DNA of 64,000 bases, from positions 1 through 64,000 of the forward strand of contig NZ_JAAUWT010000019.1 in the NCBI RefSeq assembly GCF_014694455.1, written 5' to 3'. Positions 17,677-26,360 of this stretch are shown piece by piece. This DNA is from Vibrio sp. S9_S30 (lineage in GTDB: Bacteria > Pseudomonadota > Gammaproteobacteria > Enterobacterales > Vibrionaceae). The notes beneath the pieces are model-generated. The model was given only the letters and a program-made list of their open reading frames with translations. It had not been told where the DNA came from and made no database searches. The number at the start of each line of letters is the position of its first letter. Within the stretch, counting starts at the first letter, position 1. Made by a program: the position numbers and the translations under genes.

Positions 17677-19410
17677 GTGAATATCCAAGCACTTATTAAC
17701 GACAAAGTATCTCAGGCTCTTGAAGCCGCTGGCGCACCTGCAGGAAGCCCTGCCGCTGTTCGCCAATCTGCAAAAGCACAGTTTGGTGACTACCAAGCAA
17801 ACGGTGTAATGGGTGTCGCCAAAAAGCTAGGCACTAATCCTAGAGAATTTGCGCAAAAAGTACTGGATGTTTTAGACCTAGACGGCATCGCAAGCAAAAC
17901 CGAGATTGCGGGTCCAGGCTTCATCAACATCTTCCTAAGTGAAGAATTTTTAGCCAAACAGGCCGACGCCGCATTGGCTGATGATCGCCTAGGTGTGGCA
18001 AAGGACGAACCAAAAACCATCGTTACCGATTATTCGGCTCCTAACGTTGCTAAAGAAATGGCGGTTCACCACATTCGTTCAACCGTTATTGGTGACGCGG
18101 TGACTCGCACGCTTGAATTCTTAGGGCACAAAGTCATTCGTGCCAACCACATTGGTGATTGGGGAACGCAATTCGGTATGCTCATCGCAAACCTAGAGCG
18201 TGTTCAGAAGGAATCTGGCGAAGTGTCGATGGAGCTTTCCGACTTAGAAGCTTTCTACCGCGAATCGAAAAAGCTGTACGATGAAGATGAAACCTTCGCT
18301 GAAAAAGCGCGTAACTACGTGGTTAAGTTACAAAGTGGCGATGAGTACTGCGCAGAAATGTGGAAAAAGCTTGTCGACATCACGATGGTTCAAAACCAAC
18401 GCAACTACGACCGTTTAAATGTATCGCTCACCCTGAACGATGTGATGGGCGAAAGCATGTACAACAACATGCTGCCAGAAATTGTCGCTGACCTTAAAGA
18501 AAAAGGGTTGGCGCAAGAAGATGACGGCGCTCAAGTTGTTTTCCTCGATGAATACAAAAACAAAGATGGCGAACCGATGGGCGTTATTGTGCAAAAGCGC
18601 GATGGTGGCTTCCTATACACCACCACCGATATTGCGTGTGCGAAATACCGCTACGAAAAGCTTGGTGCAGACCGCGTGCTGTACTTCATCGATTCGCGTC
18701 AGCATCAGCACCTTATGCAAGCTTGGACGATCGTCCGTAAAGCCGGTTACCTTCCTGAAGACGTGTCACTGGAACACCATGCGTTCGGCATGATGCTGGG
18801 TAAAGATGGTCGCCCTTTCAAAACCCGTGCAGGGGGATCGGTAAAACTCACCGATCTCCTGGACGAAGCAGAGCAACGTGCTGAAAAACTGATTGAATCC
18901 AAAAACCCAGGGTTAGATTCAGAAGAGAAAACTAAGATAGCCAATACCGTCGCGATGGCGGCTGTGAAATACGCCGACTTATCCAAACACCGCACAACAG
19001 ACTACGTGTTTGATTGGGATAACATGCTGGCATTCGAAGGCAACACTGCGCCATACATGCAATACGCCTACACGCGTGTCGCCTCTGTTTTCGCCAAAGC
19101 CGGCGTGTCGATGGATTCGCTTCAAGGCGAAATCAAAGTGACGGAAGAAAAAGAAAAAGCATTGATCGCTAAATTACTTCAGTTCGAAGAAGCCGTTCAG
19201 TCTGTGGCTCGCGAAGGTCAGCCTCACATCATGTGTAGCTACTTATTTGAACTAGCAGGTCAATTCTCTAGCTTCTATGAAGCGTGCCCTATCCTAGTCG
19301 CAGATGACGAAGCCGTAAAACAAAGCCGCTTGAAATTGGCGGCGTTGACGGCGAAAACCATCAAGCAAGGTTTGTCACTGTTGGGTATCGAAACGCTAGA
19401 GCGCATGTAA
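17677..19410 (+). CDS. argS: Arginyl-tRNA synthetase with altered HIGH motif
   Basis: Class I synthetase that charges tRNA-Arg. The start is GTG 17677 (VNIQALINDKVSQALEAAG), with GAAGGAA 6 nt upstream; this gives 577 residues, identical in length to E. coli ArgS. The N-terminal tRNA-binding domain, the RANHIGDWGTQFGMLIA segment, the KTRAGG stand-in for KMSKS, and the C-terminal anticodon-binding domain with QYAYTRVASVF all look normal. The odd point is the HIGH signature: where the family has HVGH, this protein reads AVHH at residues 129-132 (GCG GTT CAC CAC at 18061-18072), so the first His and the Gly are both replaced. Reading frame and flanks are intact. A terminator follows. Confidence 0.93.
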   Translation: MNIQALINDKVSQALEAAGAPAGSPAAVRQSAKAQFGDYQANGVMGVAKKLGTNPREFAQKVLDVLDLDGIASKTEIAGPGFINIFLSEEFLAKQADAALADDRLGVAKDEPKTIVTDYSAPNVAKEMAVHHIRSTVIGDAVTRTLEFLGHKVIRANHIGDWGTQFGMLIANLERVQKESGEVSMELSDLEAFYRESKKLYDEDETFAEKARNYVVKLQSGDEYCAEMWKKLVDITMVQNQRNYDRLNVSLTLNDVMGESMYNNMLPEIVADLKEKGLAQEDDGAQVVFLDEYKNKDGEPMGVIVQKRDGGFLYTTTDIACAKYRYEKLGADRVLYFIDSRQHQHLMQAWTIVRKAGYLPEDVSLEHHAFGMMLGKDGRPFKTRAGGSVKLTDLLDEAEQRAEKLIESKNPGLDSEEKTKIANTVAMAAVKYADLSKHRTTDYVFDWDNMLAFEGNTAPYMQYAYTRVASVFAKAGVSMDSLQGEIKVTEEKEKALIAKLLQFEEAVQSVAREGQPHIMCSYLFELAGQFSSFYEACPILVADDEAVKQSRLKLAALTAKTIKQGLSLLGIETLERM

Positions 19411-19438
19411 CCCATCGGCCATTCGCTGACTTAAAACG

Positions 19439-19472
19439 ACAACCCCTCGACAAGTGCGAGGGGTTGTTTTAT
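19439..19472 (+). terminator. Terminator of argS
   Basis: ACAACCCCTCG (19439-19449) and CGAGGGGTTGT (19457-19467) form a perfect 11-bp stem with a 7-nt loop, followed by TTTATTTG. It lies 28 nt past the argS stop. Confidence 0.88.
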
Positions 19473-19495
19473 TTGTAGCGTTCAAGAAGCCAGTC

Positions 19496-21076
19496 TCACT
19501 CACATGCCCAATTCATACGAGAAAAGTCAAAATAGAAACTTTGCATGGGTATGTAATTCAAGCCTTTCAAGCATTTGTGAACACCAAGCTTATCGACTGA
19601 GTTTTGCAGAAAAATATCCACTTGATTATCCACCAAATATTGCTGAACCTGCTTGTAAATATCGTTGCGGGCAGCCGGATCGTTTTCTAGCCTCGCTTGT
19701 TCAATCCAACCATCCACTTTTTTATCTTGCAACCAAGACATCGAAGCCCAACTCCCTGATGCATCCGAATGGTATTGATTAAAGAATACCGCATCAGGTG
19801 ACGGGTAGACTGGCTCGTAAAAGATCTGGTTTACGTTTGGTGTGGTTTCCGGTTTCGAAGCGATCTCCGTTACTCTATTCCAAGGGTCTTTTTGAAGGGT
19901 GGTTTTAAAACCAATGGTTTCAAGTGTCGACTGCAATAGTAGCGCGATTTCTTCTTCAAACGCCGCACCCGCCACGTAACCCAGCACTAAAGGGATGTTG
20001 CCTTTTCCCGCGTATTTTGATTGTTCGACGTATTGCTTGGCTTTCTCTAAATCAAACTCGGGTAGCGTTAGGGAATCAAGATAAGCGGATTTAAAAGCGG
20101 GCGGTAAAGGTCCGGCTAACGACTCGCCTTCATAAATCACGTCATTGATAGTGGCATAATCCACAGCGTAAGCGATGGCTTTACGGATATTCACATCGTC
20201 TGTCGGCGCGACTTTATTGTTGAGTTTGATGTAAAAGCCAGTCGCCGTTTTCTGTTTGACTATCTCGTAGTTTTCCAGTTTCGCCAGTGCGTTATACGTC
20301 TCTTCAGCTTGGTAAACGCTGGTTAGGTGTAATTCCCCCTTGTTCGCCAACGCTTTTACCGTCGCTTCATCGTTTGTGACCAACAAGCGCACTTTATCGA
20401 TGGGTTTGTCGCCAAAGGTGCCATGATAGCCCGTGTAACGTTCAAGCATCATGCGGCTGCCTCGCTGCCAACTGACTTTTTTATACGGCCCGGCACCCAA
20501 TACATTCTCGGCAATGTAGTCTTCAGCCCATTTGTCGCCTTTGCCCATTTCCATCGCCTTGTCGCTGTTGACAACAAACAGCAGCGGCGTCGTGGCTAAA
20601 AAAGCAGAGGAAGGCTCCGTTAAGCCTATCTGAACGGTTTGAGTATCGATGGCTTTCAATTTTGTTAAGTCGATACTTTTTGAGAAAAAGCCTGCCGGTC
20701 CTTCGTTTAAGGTCAATAAACGCTGGATAGAATAGACCACGTCTTTTGCTTCAATGACGCTTCCGTCATGAAATGTCGCGCCTTGTTTTAGGCGGAACAA
20801 ATACGTTTTGCCGTCTTCAGACACTTCCCAACTTTCGGCAAGCAATGGGGCGATATCACCGGCAGTATTGACGGTAGTCAGACCATCATACAAATTGACT
20901 GCCCCCATATACTCGGTGTAGTCGGTAATTTTCGCTGGGTCTATCGTACCGATGATTTGAACCATACTTACGGTGATTTCAACCGGTTTATTGTCTGCGA
21001 TCGGTTTATTGTCTGCGACGGCAAAAGGCGCAGACAAGATACCAGCAAGAACCAGCATTTGTATTGCTTTCTTCAT
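19496..21076 (-). CDS. ABC transporter solute-binding protein, family 5
   Basis: A 526-residue periplasmic binding protein of the peptide/nickel/opine (SBP_bac_5) family. A signal peptide (MKKAIQMLVLAGILSAPFAVA) without lipobox leads into the mature chain. The family core appears as NLYDGLTTVN, PLLAESWEVSEDGKTYLFRL and GATFHDGSVIEAKDVVYS at about residues 62-117, and IRKAIAYAVD later. The mature N-terminus carries an in-frame 18-bp tandem duplication (ADNKPI twice). It is the last gene of the six-gene operon, 34 nt after the DUF917 gene, and presumably feeds the two permeases of the same operon. The substrate cannot be read from sequence; the hydrolases next to it suggest a cyclic amide or peptide-like compound. 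Confidence 0.88.
   Translation of the reverse strand: MKKAIQMLVLAGILSAPFAVADNKPIADNKPVEITVSMVQIIGTIDPAKITDYTEYMGAVNLYDGLTTVNTAGDIAPLLAESWEVSEDGKTYLFRLKQGATFHDGSVIEAKDVVYSIQRLLTLNEGPAGFFSKSIDLTKLKAIDTQTVQIGLTEPSSAFLATTPLLFVVNSDKAMEMGKGDKWAEDYIAENVLGAGPYKKVSWQRGSRMMLERYTGYHGTFGDKPIDKVRLLVTNDEATVKALANKGELHLTSVYQAEETYNALAKLENYEIVKQKTATGFYIKLNNKVAPTDDVNIRKAIAYAVDYATINDVIYEGESLAGPLPPAFKSAYLDSLTLPEFDLEKAKQYVEQSKYAGKGNIPLVLGYVAGAAFEEEIALLLQSTLETIGFKTTLQKDPWNRVTEIASKPETTPNVNQIFYEPVYPSPDAVFFNQYHSDASGSWASMSWLQDKKVDGWIEQARLENDPAARNDIYKQVQQYLVDNQVDIFLQNSVDKLGVHKCLKGLNYIPMQSFYFDFSRMNWACE
20984..21019. repeat. 18-bp tandem duplication in the binding-protein gene
   Basis: CGGTTTATTGTCTGCGAT (20984-21001) is followed directly by CGGTTTATTGTCTGCGAC (21002-21019). 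It keeps frame and duplicates six residues just after the signal peptide of the solute-binding protein. Confidence 0.85.
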
Positions 21077-21110
21077 AACCTTTACTCCCTGTAATTTTTT
21101 ACGTCTTTCC

Positions 21111-22196
21111 CTATTGCCCCTGATCGATTAGGGGGCGGTATTCTATTTCTGGGTAGCCAAAGGCCGCTGGCCCCACCACTTCCAATGCTCGCGGTGTGCA
21201 GAGCAAAGGATGGCAAGGGATCCCAACCACGGCAACCTTTTGCCCATACCGCAATACATCTGTGGTGATAGCATGACCCGTATCGATGTTCAGAACGACG
21301 ATCAAGTCCGGTACGCTGACCATGGTTTTGCCGTTCATTCGAAACACCAGATTTTCATTTTGAATATCAATGTTGGCTTCCTCACCTTGATATTCGTGTA
21401 ACCCTTGCAGAGACAGTTGCCCAACGGTAAACCCCGAGCGCATACGTCGCTCTAAATCCACGATTTTTCCTTTAAATAACAGGAAACCGTTTTCGGAATT
21501 CATAATGACATCGATGGGGTTTCGTTTGGCTTTGTTGGCATCCATCACCGCACGACCAAGCCGTAAGGCTTGGCTGACCGTGCCGGGGATGGCGTATTTT
21601 TTCACAAATGCCCCTTTCATAGGCGCTTCTGCCATCGCGGCGCTACCGCCCATTTCGACCACCGTGGTTCGGGCAAGGTTTTCAAGCCAGTATTCATCCT
21701 TAAGCTTCTGAAACACCACATTGTTGCCATGGCAATCGGACATCGCGGCGGGCATGCTGCAATGACCATAGATGCTGAATGTGGTCATCTGCATTTCGGG
21801 AAACGCACGCCCCATGCCATCGCCATCAACCACTGGCAGGTCGAATTGAGCCGCGGCGGTCATGGGTTTAATACCGTTCGCACCGCCAATTTCAACAGAG
21901 ATGATGGCATCCACTTTTTTGCCCGTTTCGCGCTCAAGGATTTCAACAACCCGTTTTAGCTCCTCGCCTTCGTTAATTTTTTCGACCGACACCGCTGGTG
22001 CGCCTATCTCGCCGATCGAAACGACCAACGCGTCATCCGGTAATTCTTCCATCGACATCAGCCGTATCCGACGCCCTCGGCGTAATTGTTCTAGCACTTC
22101 GAGCTTGCCGTAGTAAGGGTTTCCTCCTCCTCCGGTACCAAGGATCGCGGCGCCAATTTCTATCGCTTCAATATCTTGTACTGTCAGTTCTTTCAT
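21111..22196 (-). CDS. DUF917 / S-methyl-thiohydantoin desulfurase-like protein
   Basis: A 361-residue protein of the DUF917 family, which as I recall is now named after S-methyl thiohydantoin desulfurase. Visible marks are the N-terminal IEIGAAILGTGGGGNPYYGK glycine-rich loop (about residues 12-31), the VDGDGMGRAFPEMQM segment at about 122-136, and a C-terminal domain with ITTDVLRYGQKVAVVGIPCHP carrying a cysteine. The start codon overlaps the end of the hydantoinase gene by 4 nt (ATGA), so the two are translationally coupled; the family is typically encoded beside HyuA-like genes. The exact substrate is unknown, and the desulfurase activity is a family-level suggestion, not a demonstrated property of this protein. 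Confidence 0.78.
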   Translation of the reverse strand: MKELTVQDIEAIEIGAAILGTGGGGNPYYGKLEVLEQLRRGRRIRLMSMEELPDDALVVSIGEIGAPAVSVEKINEGEELKRVVEILERETGKKVDAIISVEIGGANGIKPMTAAAQFDLPVVDGDGMGRAFPEMQMTTFSIYGHCSMPAAMSDCHGNNVVFQKLKDEYWLENLARTTVVEMGGSAAMAEAPMKGAFVKKYAIPGTVSQALRLGRAVMDANKAKRNPIDVIMNSENGFLLFKGKIVDLERRMRSGFTVGQLSLQGLHEYQGEEANIDIQNENLVFRMNGKTMVSVPDLIVVLNIDTGHAITTDVLRYGQKVAVVGIPCHPLLCTPRALEVVGPAAFGYPEIEYRPLIDQGQ

Positions 22197-23752
22197 GATC
22201 CCACCTTTAAATCGCCTACGACTTTTAAGCGCACTCGAGTCGCGTTTCCGGGTAAATACGCCAGCGGCACATCTTCTTTTTCCACCACCTCGATAGACTC
22301 CGGTATTGCACCTGCACTGATGGCTCTTTCCATCGCCTCTTGCTCTGCGTGAGAAAACGCCTCTTCTCGGCTTATCTCTGCAAGGCTATAAACTCTATCG
22401 ACTTCCCCGCTCACCTGAGCGATGGCCGCGCCAACAGCATTGGCCACGTGAAAATGAGGAGGGCGAATCACCTTAAGATCACCAATATGATCTTTGACCA
22501 ATACACTGCCTCCACCGACCGCCAGTACTGGAATGGGCGTTTTGGATAATCGGTTGCTCTCCACCGCATCAAAAATGAGTTCATCAATCTGCTTACTGCA
22601 CTCTTCAAGCAATTCCTCTGGCAAATTGGCCACGGCAGAATGATCGCCCAATTCAAGCTGCCCCAACGCAACCGCAATATCGGAGGCTGTCAGCGTATTC
22701 CCACCAAACACAAGCGCTTCTTTACTCAATTGGTAACCCACACTGTCTGGACCGACATGAATCACGCCATTTTCTTGATGAATTCGAGTCCCGCCACCGA
22801 GACCAATACTGACCATGTCTGGCATGCGAAAATTGGTTCGAACACCACAGATATCCACATGAGAGTTCGCTTGCCTCGGAAAGCCATTTTGCAGTAGACC
22901 GACATCACTGGTGGTGCCACCGACATCGACCACAATGGCGTCTTTCAATCCAGACAGAAATGCGGCGCCGCGCATCGAGTTTGTAGGCCCGCTGGCAAAG
23001 GTCAGTACGGGGAATTTTTTAACGTAGGAAGCACTCATTAATGTGCCGTCGTTTTGCGTAATATAGAATGGGCAATACACACCACATTCATTCAAGGCAT
23101 GTTCGAAGGCTTTGATTGTTTTTTCACTCAACTGTCGAAGGCTGGCATTTAAGATGGCCGCATTTTCCCTTTCTAAAAAGCCTATCCGACCAACATCAAC
23201 AGAGCAGACAATATCGAATTCTTCCCAAACGGTACTCAGAATCGACGCCGCTTTGCGCTCCATATCGTCATTCACCGGACCGAACACGCAGTTCACCACG
23301 ACATTGCGAATACCTTTGTTCTTAAGTTCATTGGCAATATCGATTAAGGCATTTTCATTCAATGGGTTAATGGCTCGCCCATCAAAGTTATAGCCACCTT
23401 CAATCTCATAGTGGTGCCGCCCAATCGCATTCACTAACCCTTCGGGCCATTGAGCCATAGGAGGAATGGCGGAAGAGCTTGGTAAGGCTAATCGGATCAC
23501 CGCGGTTTGGGTCAACCGAGTTTGCTCCACAACGGCATTCGTAAAATGCGTTGTCCCTATCATGACGGCACTGAGGTCTTTCTTATCGACCTTTCCGATA
23601 TTCAGAACCTGATTAAGCGCCTCTTTTACTCCGCTGGTCACGTCCTTGGTGGTGTTCATTTTCACCGACGCAAGCAGTTCACTTCCTTTCATGATGACGG
23701 CATCCGTATTGGTTCCGCCAACGTCGATACCGACTCGTAAATCTACAGACAT
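22193..23752 (-). CDS. Hydantoinase/oxoprolinase (HyuA-type) family protein
   Basis: ATP-dependent hydrolase-type protein of the hydantoinase A/oxoprolinase family. The start is placed at ATG 23752, with CGGAG 6 nt upstream; this gives 519 residues and overlaps nothing, whereas an extension to 23788 would overlap the ATPase gene. The actin-like nucleotide-binding fold shows RVGIDVGGTNTDAVIM at about residues 6-21, TTHFTNAVVEQ, and a second phosphate loop IVVDVGGTTSDVGLLQNG near 278-295, plus SIGLGGGTRI. It is shorter than HyuA subunits of about 690 residues and there is no HyuB gene beside it; a DUF917 gene takes that place. The ring-opening reaction on a cyclic amide is inferred. Confidence 0.82.
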   Translation of the reverse strand: MSVDLRVGIDVGGTNTDAVIMKGSELLASVKMNTTKDVTSGVKEALNQVLNIGKVDKKDLSAVMIGTTHFTNAVVEQTRLTQTAVIRLALPSSSAIPPMAQWPEGLVNAIGRHHYEIEGGYNFDGRAINPLNENALIDIANELKNKGIRNVVVNCVFGPVNDDMERKAASILSTVWEEFDIVCSVDVGRIGFLERENAAILNASLRQLSEKTIKAFEHALNECGVYCPFYITQNDGTLMSASYVKKFPVLTFASGPTNSMRGAAFLSGLKDAIVVDVGGTTSDVGLLQNGFPRQANSHVDICGVRTNFRMPDMVSIGLGGGTRIHQENGVIHVGPDSVGYQLSKEALVFGGNTLTASDIAVALGQLELGDHSAVANLPEELLEECSKQIDELIFDAVESNRLSKTPIPVLAVGGGSVLVKDHIGDLKVIRPPHFHVANAVGAAIAQVSGEVDRVYSLAEISREEAFSHAEQEAMERAISAGAIPESIEVVEKEDVPLAYLPGNATRVRLKVVGDLKVGS

Positions 23753-23780
23753 GAAACACTCCGTTTTATTTTCCTTTGCC

Positions 23781-25436
23781 TCACTCAAGAGAAGGCTTGC
23801 TGTTCTGTTCTTCTTCGCTCAACACCGGAATGGCTCGAATCAGCTTCCGGGTATAAGGATGGTTTGGCGATTCGAATACGTCAGCGGGCGCACCTTCTTC
23901 CACCACTTTCCCACGCAGCATTACCGCTATCTGGGTGCAAAAATTTCGCATTAGGCTTAAGTCATGAGAGATAAAAATGTAGGTGAGACCTAACTCTTGA
24001 TGCAGACGCCTGAGTAACTCAATCACGCTTTTTTGTACCGACACATCCAGTGCAGAGGTCGGCTCGTCTAATACCAATATCTTCGGGTTAGCTGCCAGCG
24101 CCCTCGCGATGGCGACCCTTTGTTTTTGACCACCCGAAAGATTGCCTGGGTAGAGATCCGCGTGGTGCTCTGAAAGCTCAACCATGTGTAACATCTCTCG
24201 GATGCGTTGATTCAGAGCGTCCTCTTTTAACCCTGCGATAAACTTGAGCGGCACTTCTAAGATTTGTCGCACGCTGCGTTTGGGGTTGAGGGAACCGCCG
24301 GGATTCTGATAAACCATCTGCACGGCATGAGAACCATGCTCCGCTTGGTAATCACTCAAACTTTGTTCGCCAAAATTCAATGTGCCCGAGGTTGGCGAGT
24401 CTAATCCGAGCACCATTCTGGCAACCGTGGTTTTCCCTGAACCCGACTCGCCCGCTAACCCGAAAATATCCCCATCTCTGACCGTTAAACAGACATCCTG
24501 AACAGCATGATTGGTGTGAATTGGGCGGTATAATATGTTTCGCTCCGTCACAAACACCTTATTCAGAGCCTGAAGGTTCAACAGTGTGGGCGTATCGGGT
24601 CTGGGGGTGGAATGCACGTTCGAGCCATATAAAGGGGGGATGGCCGCAAACAACCGTTGGGTATAGGGGTGACAGGGGGAGGTGAATAAATCCTCGACCT
24701 TGCCATGTTCGACGATTCGGCCGTGCTGCATAACATAGACGTAGTCTGAAGCCTGACGAACCACCCCGAGATTGTGGCTTATAAGAAGCAGAGCCAGATT
24801 GTCTTCTTCTACCAGTGTGTTGATCAAGCGGATAATTTCCGCTTGAGTGGTCACATCCAGCGCGGTGCCCGGTTCGTCGGCAATAAGGAGCTTGGTTGGA
24901 TGCAGTAGAGCCAACGCAATTAGCACTCGCTGACGCATACCGCCAGAAAGCTGGAAGGGGAAACTTTTATACACTCTTTCTACGTCATTGAGCCGCACTT
25001 TTTTCAGCGCGTCGTAGATGGCAAGCCGACGCTGCGCTTTGCTGCGTGACACGCCCTCTCGCTTATCAACATACTTAAGGACATCGTCGAGGTGGGTCCC
25101 GATACGAAAGACTGGATTAAATGAAGACAACGGATCTTGCTGAATCATCGACATGACTGTCCCCTTCAGCCCTTCTCTTTCCTCTTTGCCTAACGTGAAA
25201 ACAGAGCGCCCTTCAACGTCGATGTCTCCACTGATGACTCTGGCTGTTCGCTCGGGTAAATTGCCTATCAAGGCTTTGCTCGTAATACTCTTGCCCGATC
25301 CGGTTTCGCCCACCAACGCAACACGTTGACCAGGTTGAATTTGGATGGAGACGTTATGCAAAACTTGCTTTGCAACGCCGTAGTTTTCAAAGCTGACATT
25401 CAAGTTTCGGATGTCGACCAATGCGTGGTTTTTCAT
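23781..25436 (-). CDS. Fused double ATPase of a Dpp/Opp-type ABC importer
   Basis: One polypeptide of about 551 residues carrying both nucleotide-binding domains of a peptide-type importer, as in YejF or GsiA. NBD1 has Walker A GETGSGKS, signature LSGGMRQRV and Walker B LLIADEPGTALDV. NBD2 has Walker A GESGSGKT, signature LSGGQKQRV and LVLDEPTSALDVS. Each domain ends with an oligopeptide-ABC C-terminal segment (SPCHPYTQRLF and SPNHPYTRKLI). NBD1 has Gly where DEPTTALD is usual. Several starts are in phase: ATG 25436 is chosen because GGAGG then lies 7 nt upstream; ATG 25439, overlapping the permease stop, is equally possible. It energises the two adjacent permeases. Confidence 0.9.
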   Translation of the reverse strand: MKNHALVDIRNLNVSFENYGVAKQVLHNVSIQIQPGQRVALVGETGSGKSITSKALIGNLPERTARVISGDIDVEGRSVFTLGKEEREGLKGTVMSMIQQDPLSSFNPVFRIGTHLDDVLKYVDKREGVSRSKAQRRLAIYDALKKVRLNDVERVYKSFPFQLSGGMRQRVLIALALLHPTKLLIADEPGTALDVTTQAEIIRLINTLVEEDNLALLLISHNLGVVRQASDYVYVMQHGRIVEHGKVEDLFTSPCHPYTQRLFAAIPPLYGSNVHSTPRPDTPTLLNLQALNKVFVTERNILYRPIHTNHAVQDVCLTVRDGDIFGLAGESGSGKTTVARMVLGLDSPTSGTLNFGEQSLSDYQAEHGSHAVQMVYQNPGGSLNPKRSVRQILEVPLKFIAGLKEDALNQRIREMLHMVELSEHHADLYPGNLSGGQKQRVAIARALAANPKILVLDEPTSALDVSVQKSVIELLRRLHQELGLTYIFISHDLSLMRNFCTQIAVMLRGKVVEEGAPADVFESPNHPYTRKLIRAIPVLSEEEQNSKPSLE

Positions 25437-25438
25437 CA

Positions 25439-26359
25439 TCACACCTCCACATCCAACATGTCACGAAGACCATCACCGAGCAGGTTAAACCCAAAAATGG
25501 CGTACAACACTGCGGCGCCCGGAAGCAATGCTTCCCACCAATATTCCGGTAAGTATTCAGCACCGGACGCCACCATGGTGCCGAGATCTGGCGTGGGTGG
25601 CTGCACACCCAACCCTAAGAAGCTGAGGGTTGCGCCAAACAAAATTACGAACCCTGCATCAAGAGTCGCTTTAACCGTGATCGCCCCCATGCAGTTGGGC
25701 AGCAGTTCTTTCACTAAGATGTGATACGGGCTGGCACCCGCCATTTTCGCGGCTTCAATAAACTCTTCGGTCATCAGGCTCTTCGCTAGGCGATACACCA
25801 GTCGCCAATGCCAGTTCCACCACAAAAAGGAAATCGCAATCATCGCATTCGTTAAATTTGGCTCTAACACTGCGGTGATCGCTAACGCCAGCGCCAAAGG
25901 CGGAACCGCTAATAACATGTCATTCAATCGCATGATGGTGAATTCCACCCAGCCACCCGCGTACGCAGCCAATAACCCCAGCGTCACTCCGATGGGAATG
26001 GCAATACCAAGTACTCCCAATACCAACTTTAAGCTGACTTGATACCCAAAGATGACGCGGGTAAAAATGTCCCTGCCCACATTGTCGGTACCAAACCAAT
26101 ACTCAGAGGAAGGGGCGAGGTGGCGGGCTCGAAAATTAACGTAACTGCCAACTTGATCGGCATAGGGCGATATCCACGGCGCCAGCAGTGCCGATAACAC
26201 CACGCTGAGTACCATCAGCGCACCAATAATGGCCATTGGATTAGCGGAAAATCGACGCCAGTATTTTTGAAACGATGTGATAGCCTGACTGTATTCGTTG
26301 ACAGACACTTCCTCTGATCCATTTGGCAATGTGGTGAGAGAGTTGGAGTTGCGATCCAT
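25439..26359 (-). CDS. ABC importer permease, DppC type
   Basis: Inner-membrane permease of 306 residues. A cytoplasmic N-terminus is followed by TM1 (about residues 41-62, MAIIGALMVLSVVLSALLAPW), then the OppC/DppC signature ending APSSEYWFGTDNVGRDIFTRVI, and further membrane segments. The EAA-type coupling loop appears as EEFIEAAKMAGASPYHILVKELLPN at about residues 200-224. It begins 1 nt after the DppB-type permease and overlaps the start region of the ATPase gene, so the three are one transcription unit. Together with the DppB-type protein it forms the membrane channel of the importer. Confidence 0.9.
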   Translation of the reverse strand: MDRNSNSLTTLPNGSEEVSVNEYSQAITSFQKYWRRFSANPMAIIGALMVLSVVLSALLAPWISPYADQVGSYVNFRARHLAPSSEYWFGTDNVGRDIFTRVIFGYQVSLKLVLGVLGIAIPIGVTLGLLAAYAGGWVEFTIMRLNDMLLAVPPLALALAITAVLEPNLTNAMIAISFLWWNWHWRLVYRLAKSLMTEEFIEAAKMAGASPYHILVKELLPNCMGAITVKATLDAGFVILFGATLSFLGLGVQPPTPDLGTMVASGAEYLPEYWWEALLPGAAVLYAIFGFNLLGDGLRDMLDVEV

Positions 26360-26360
26360 A

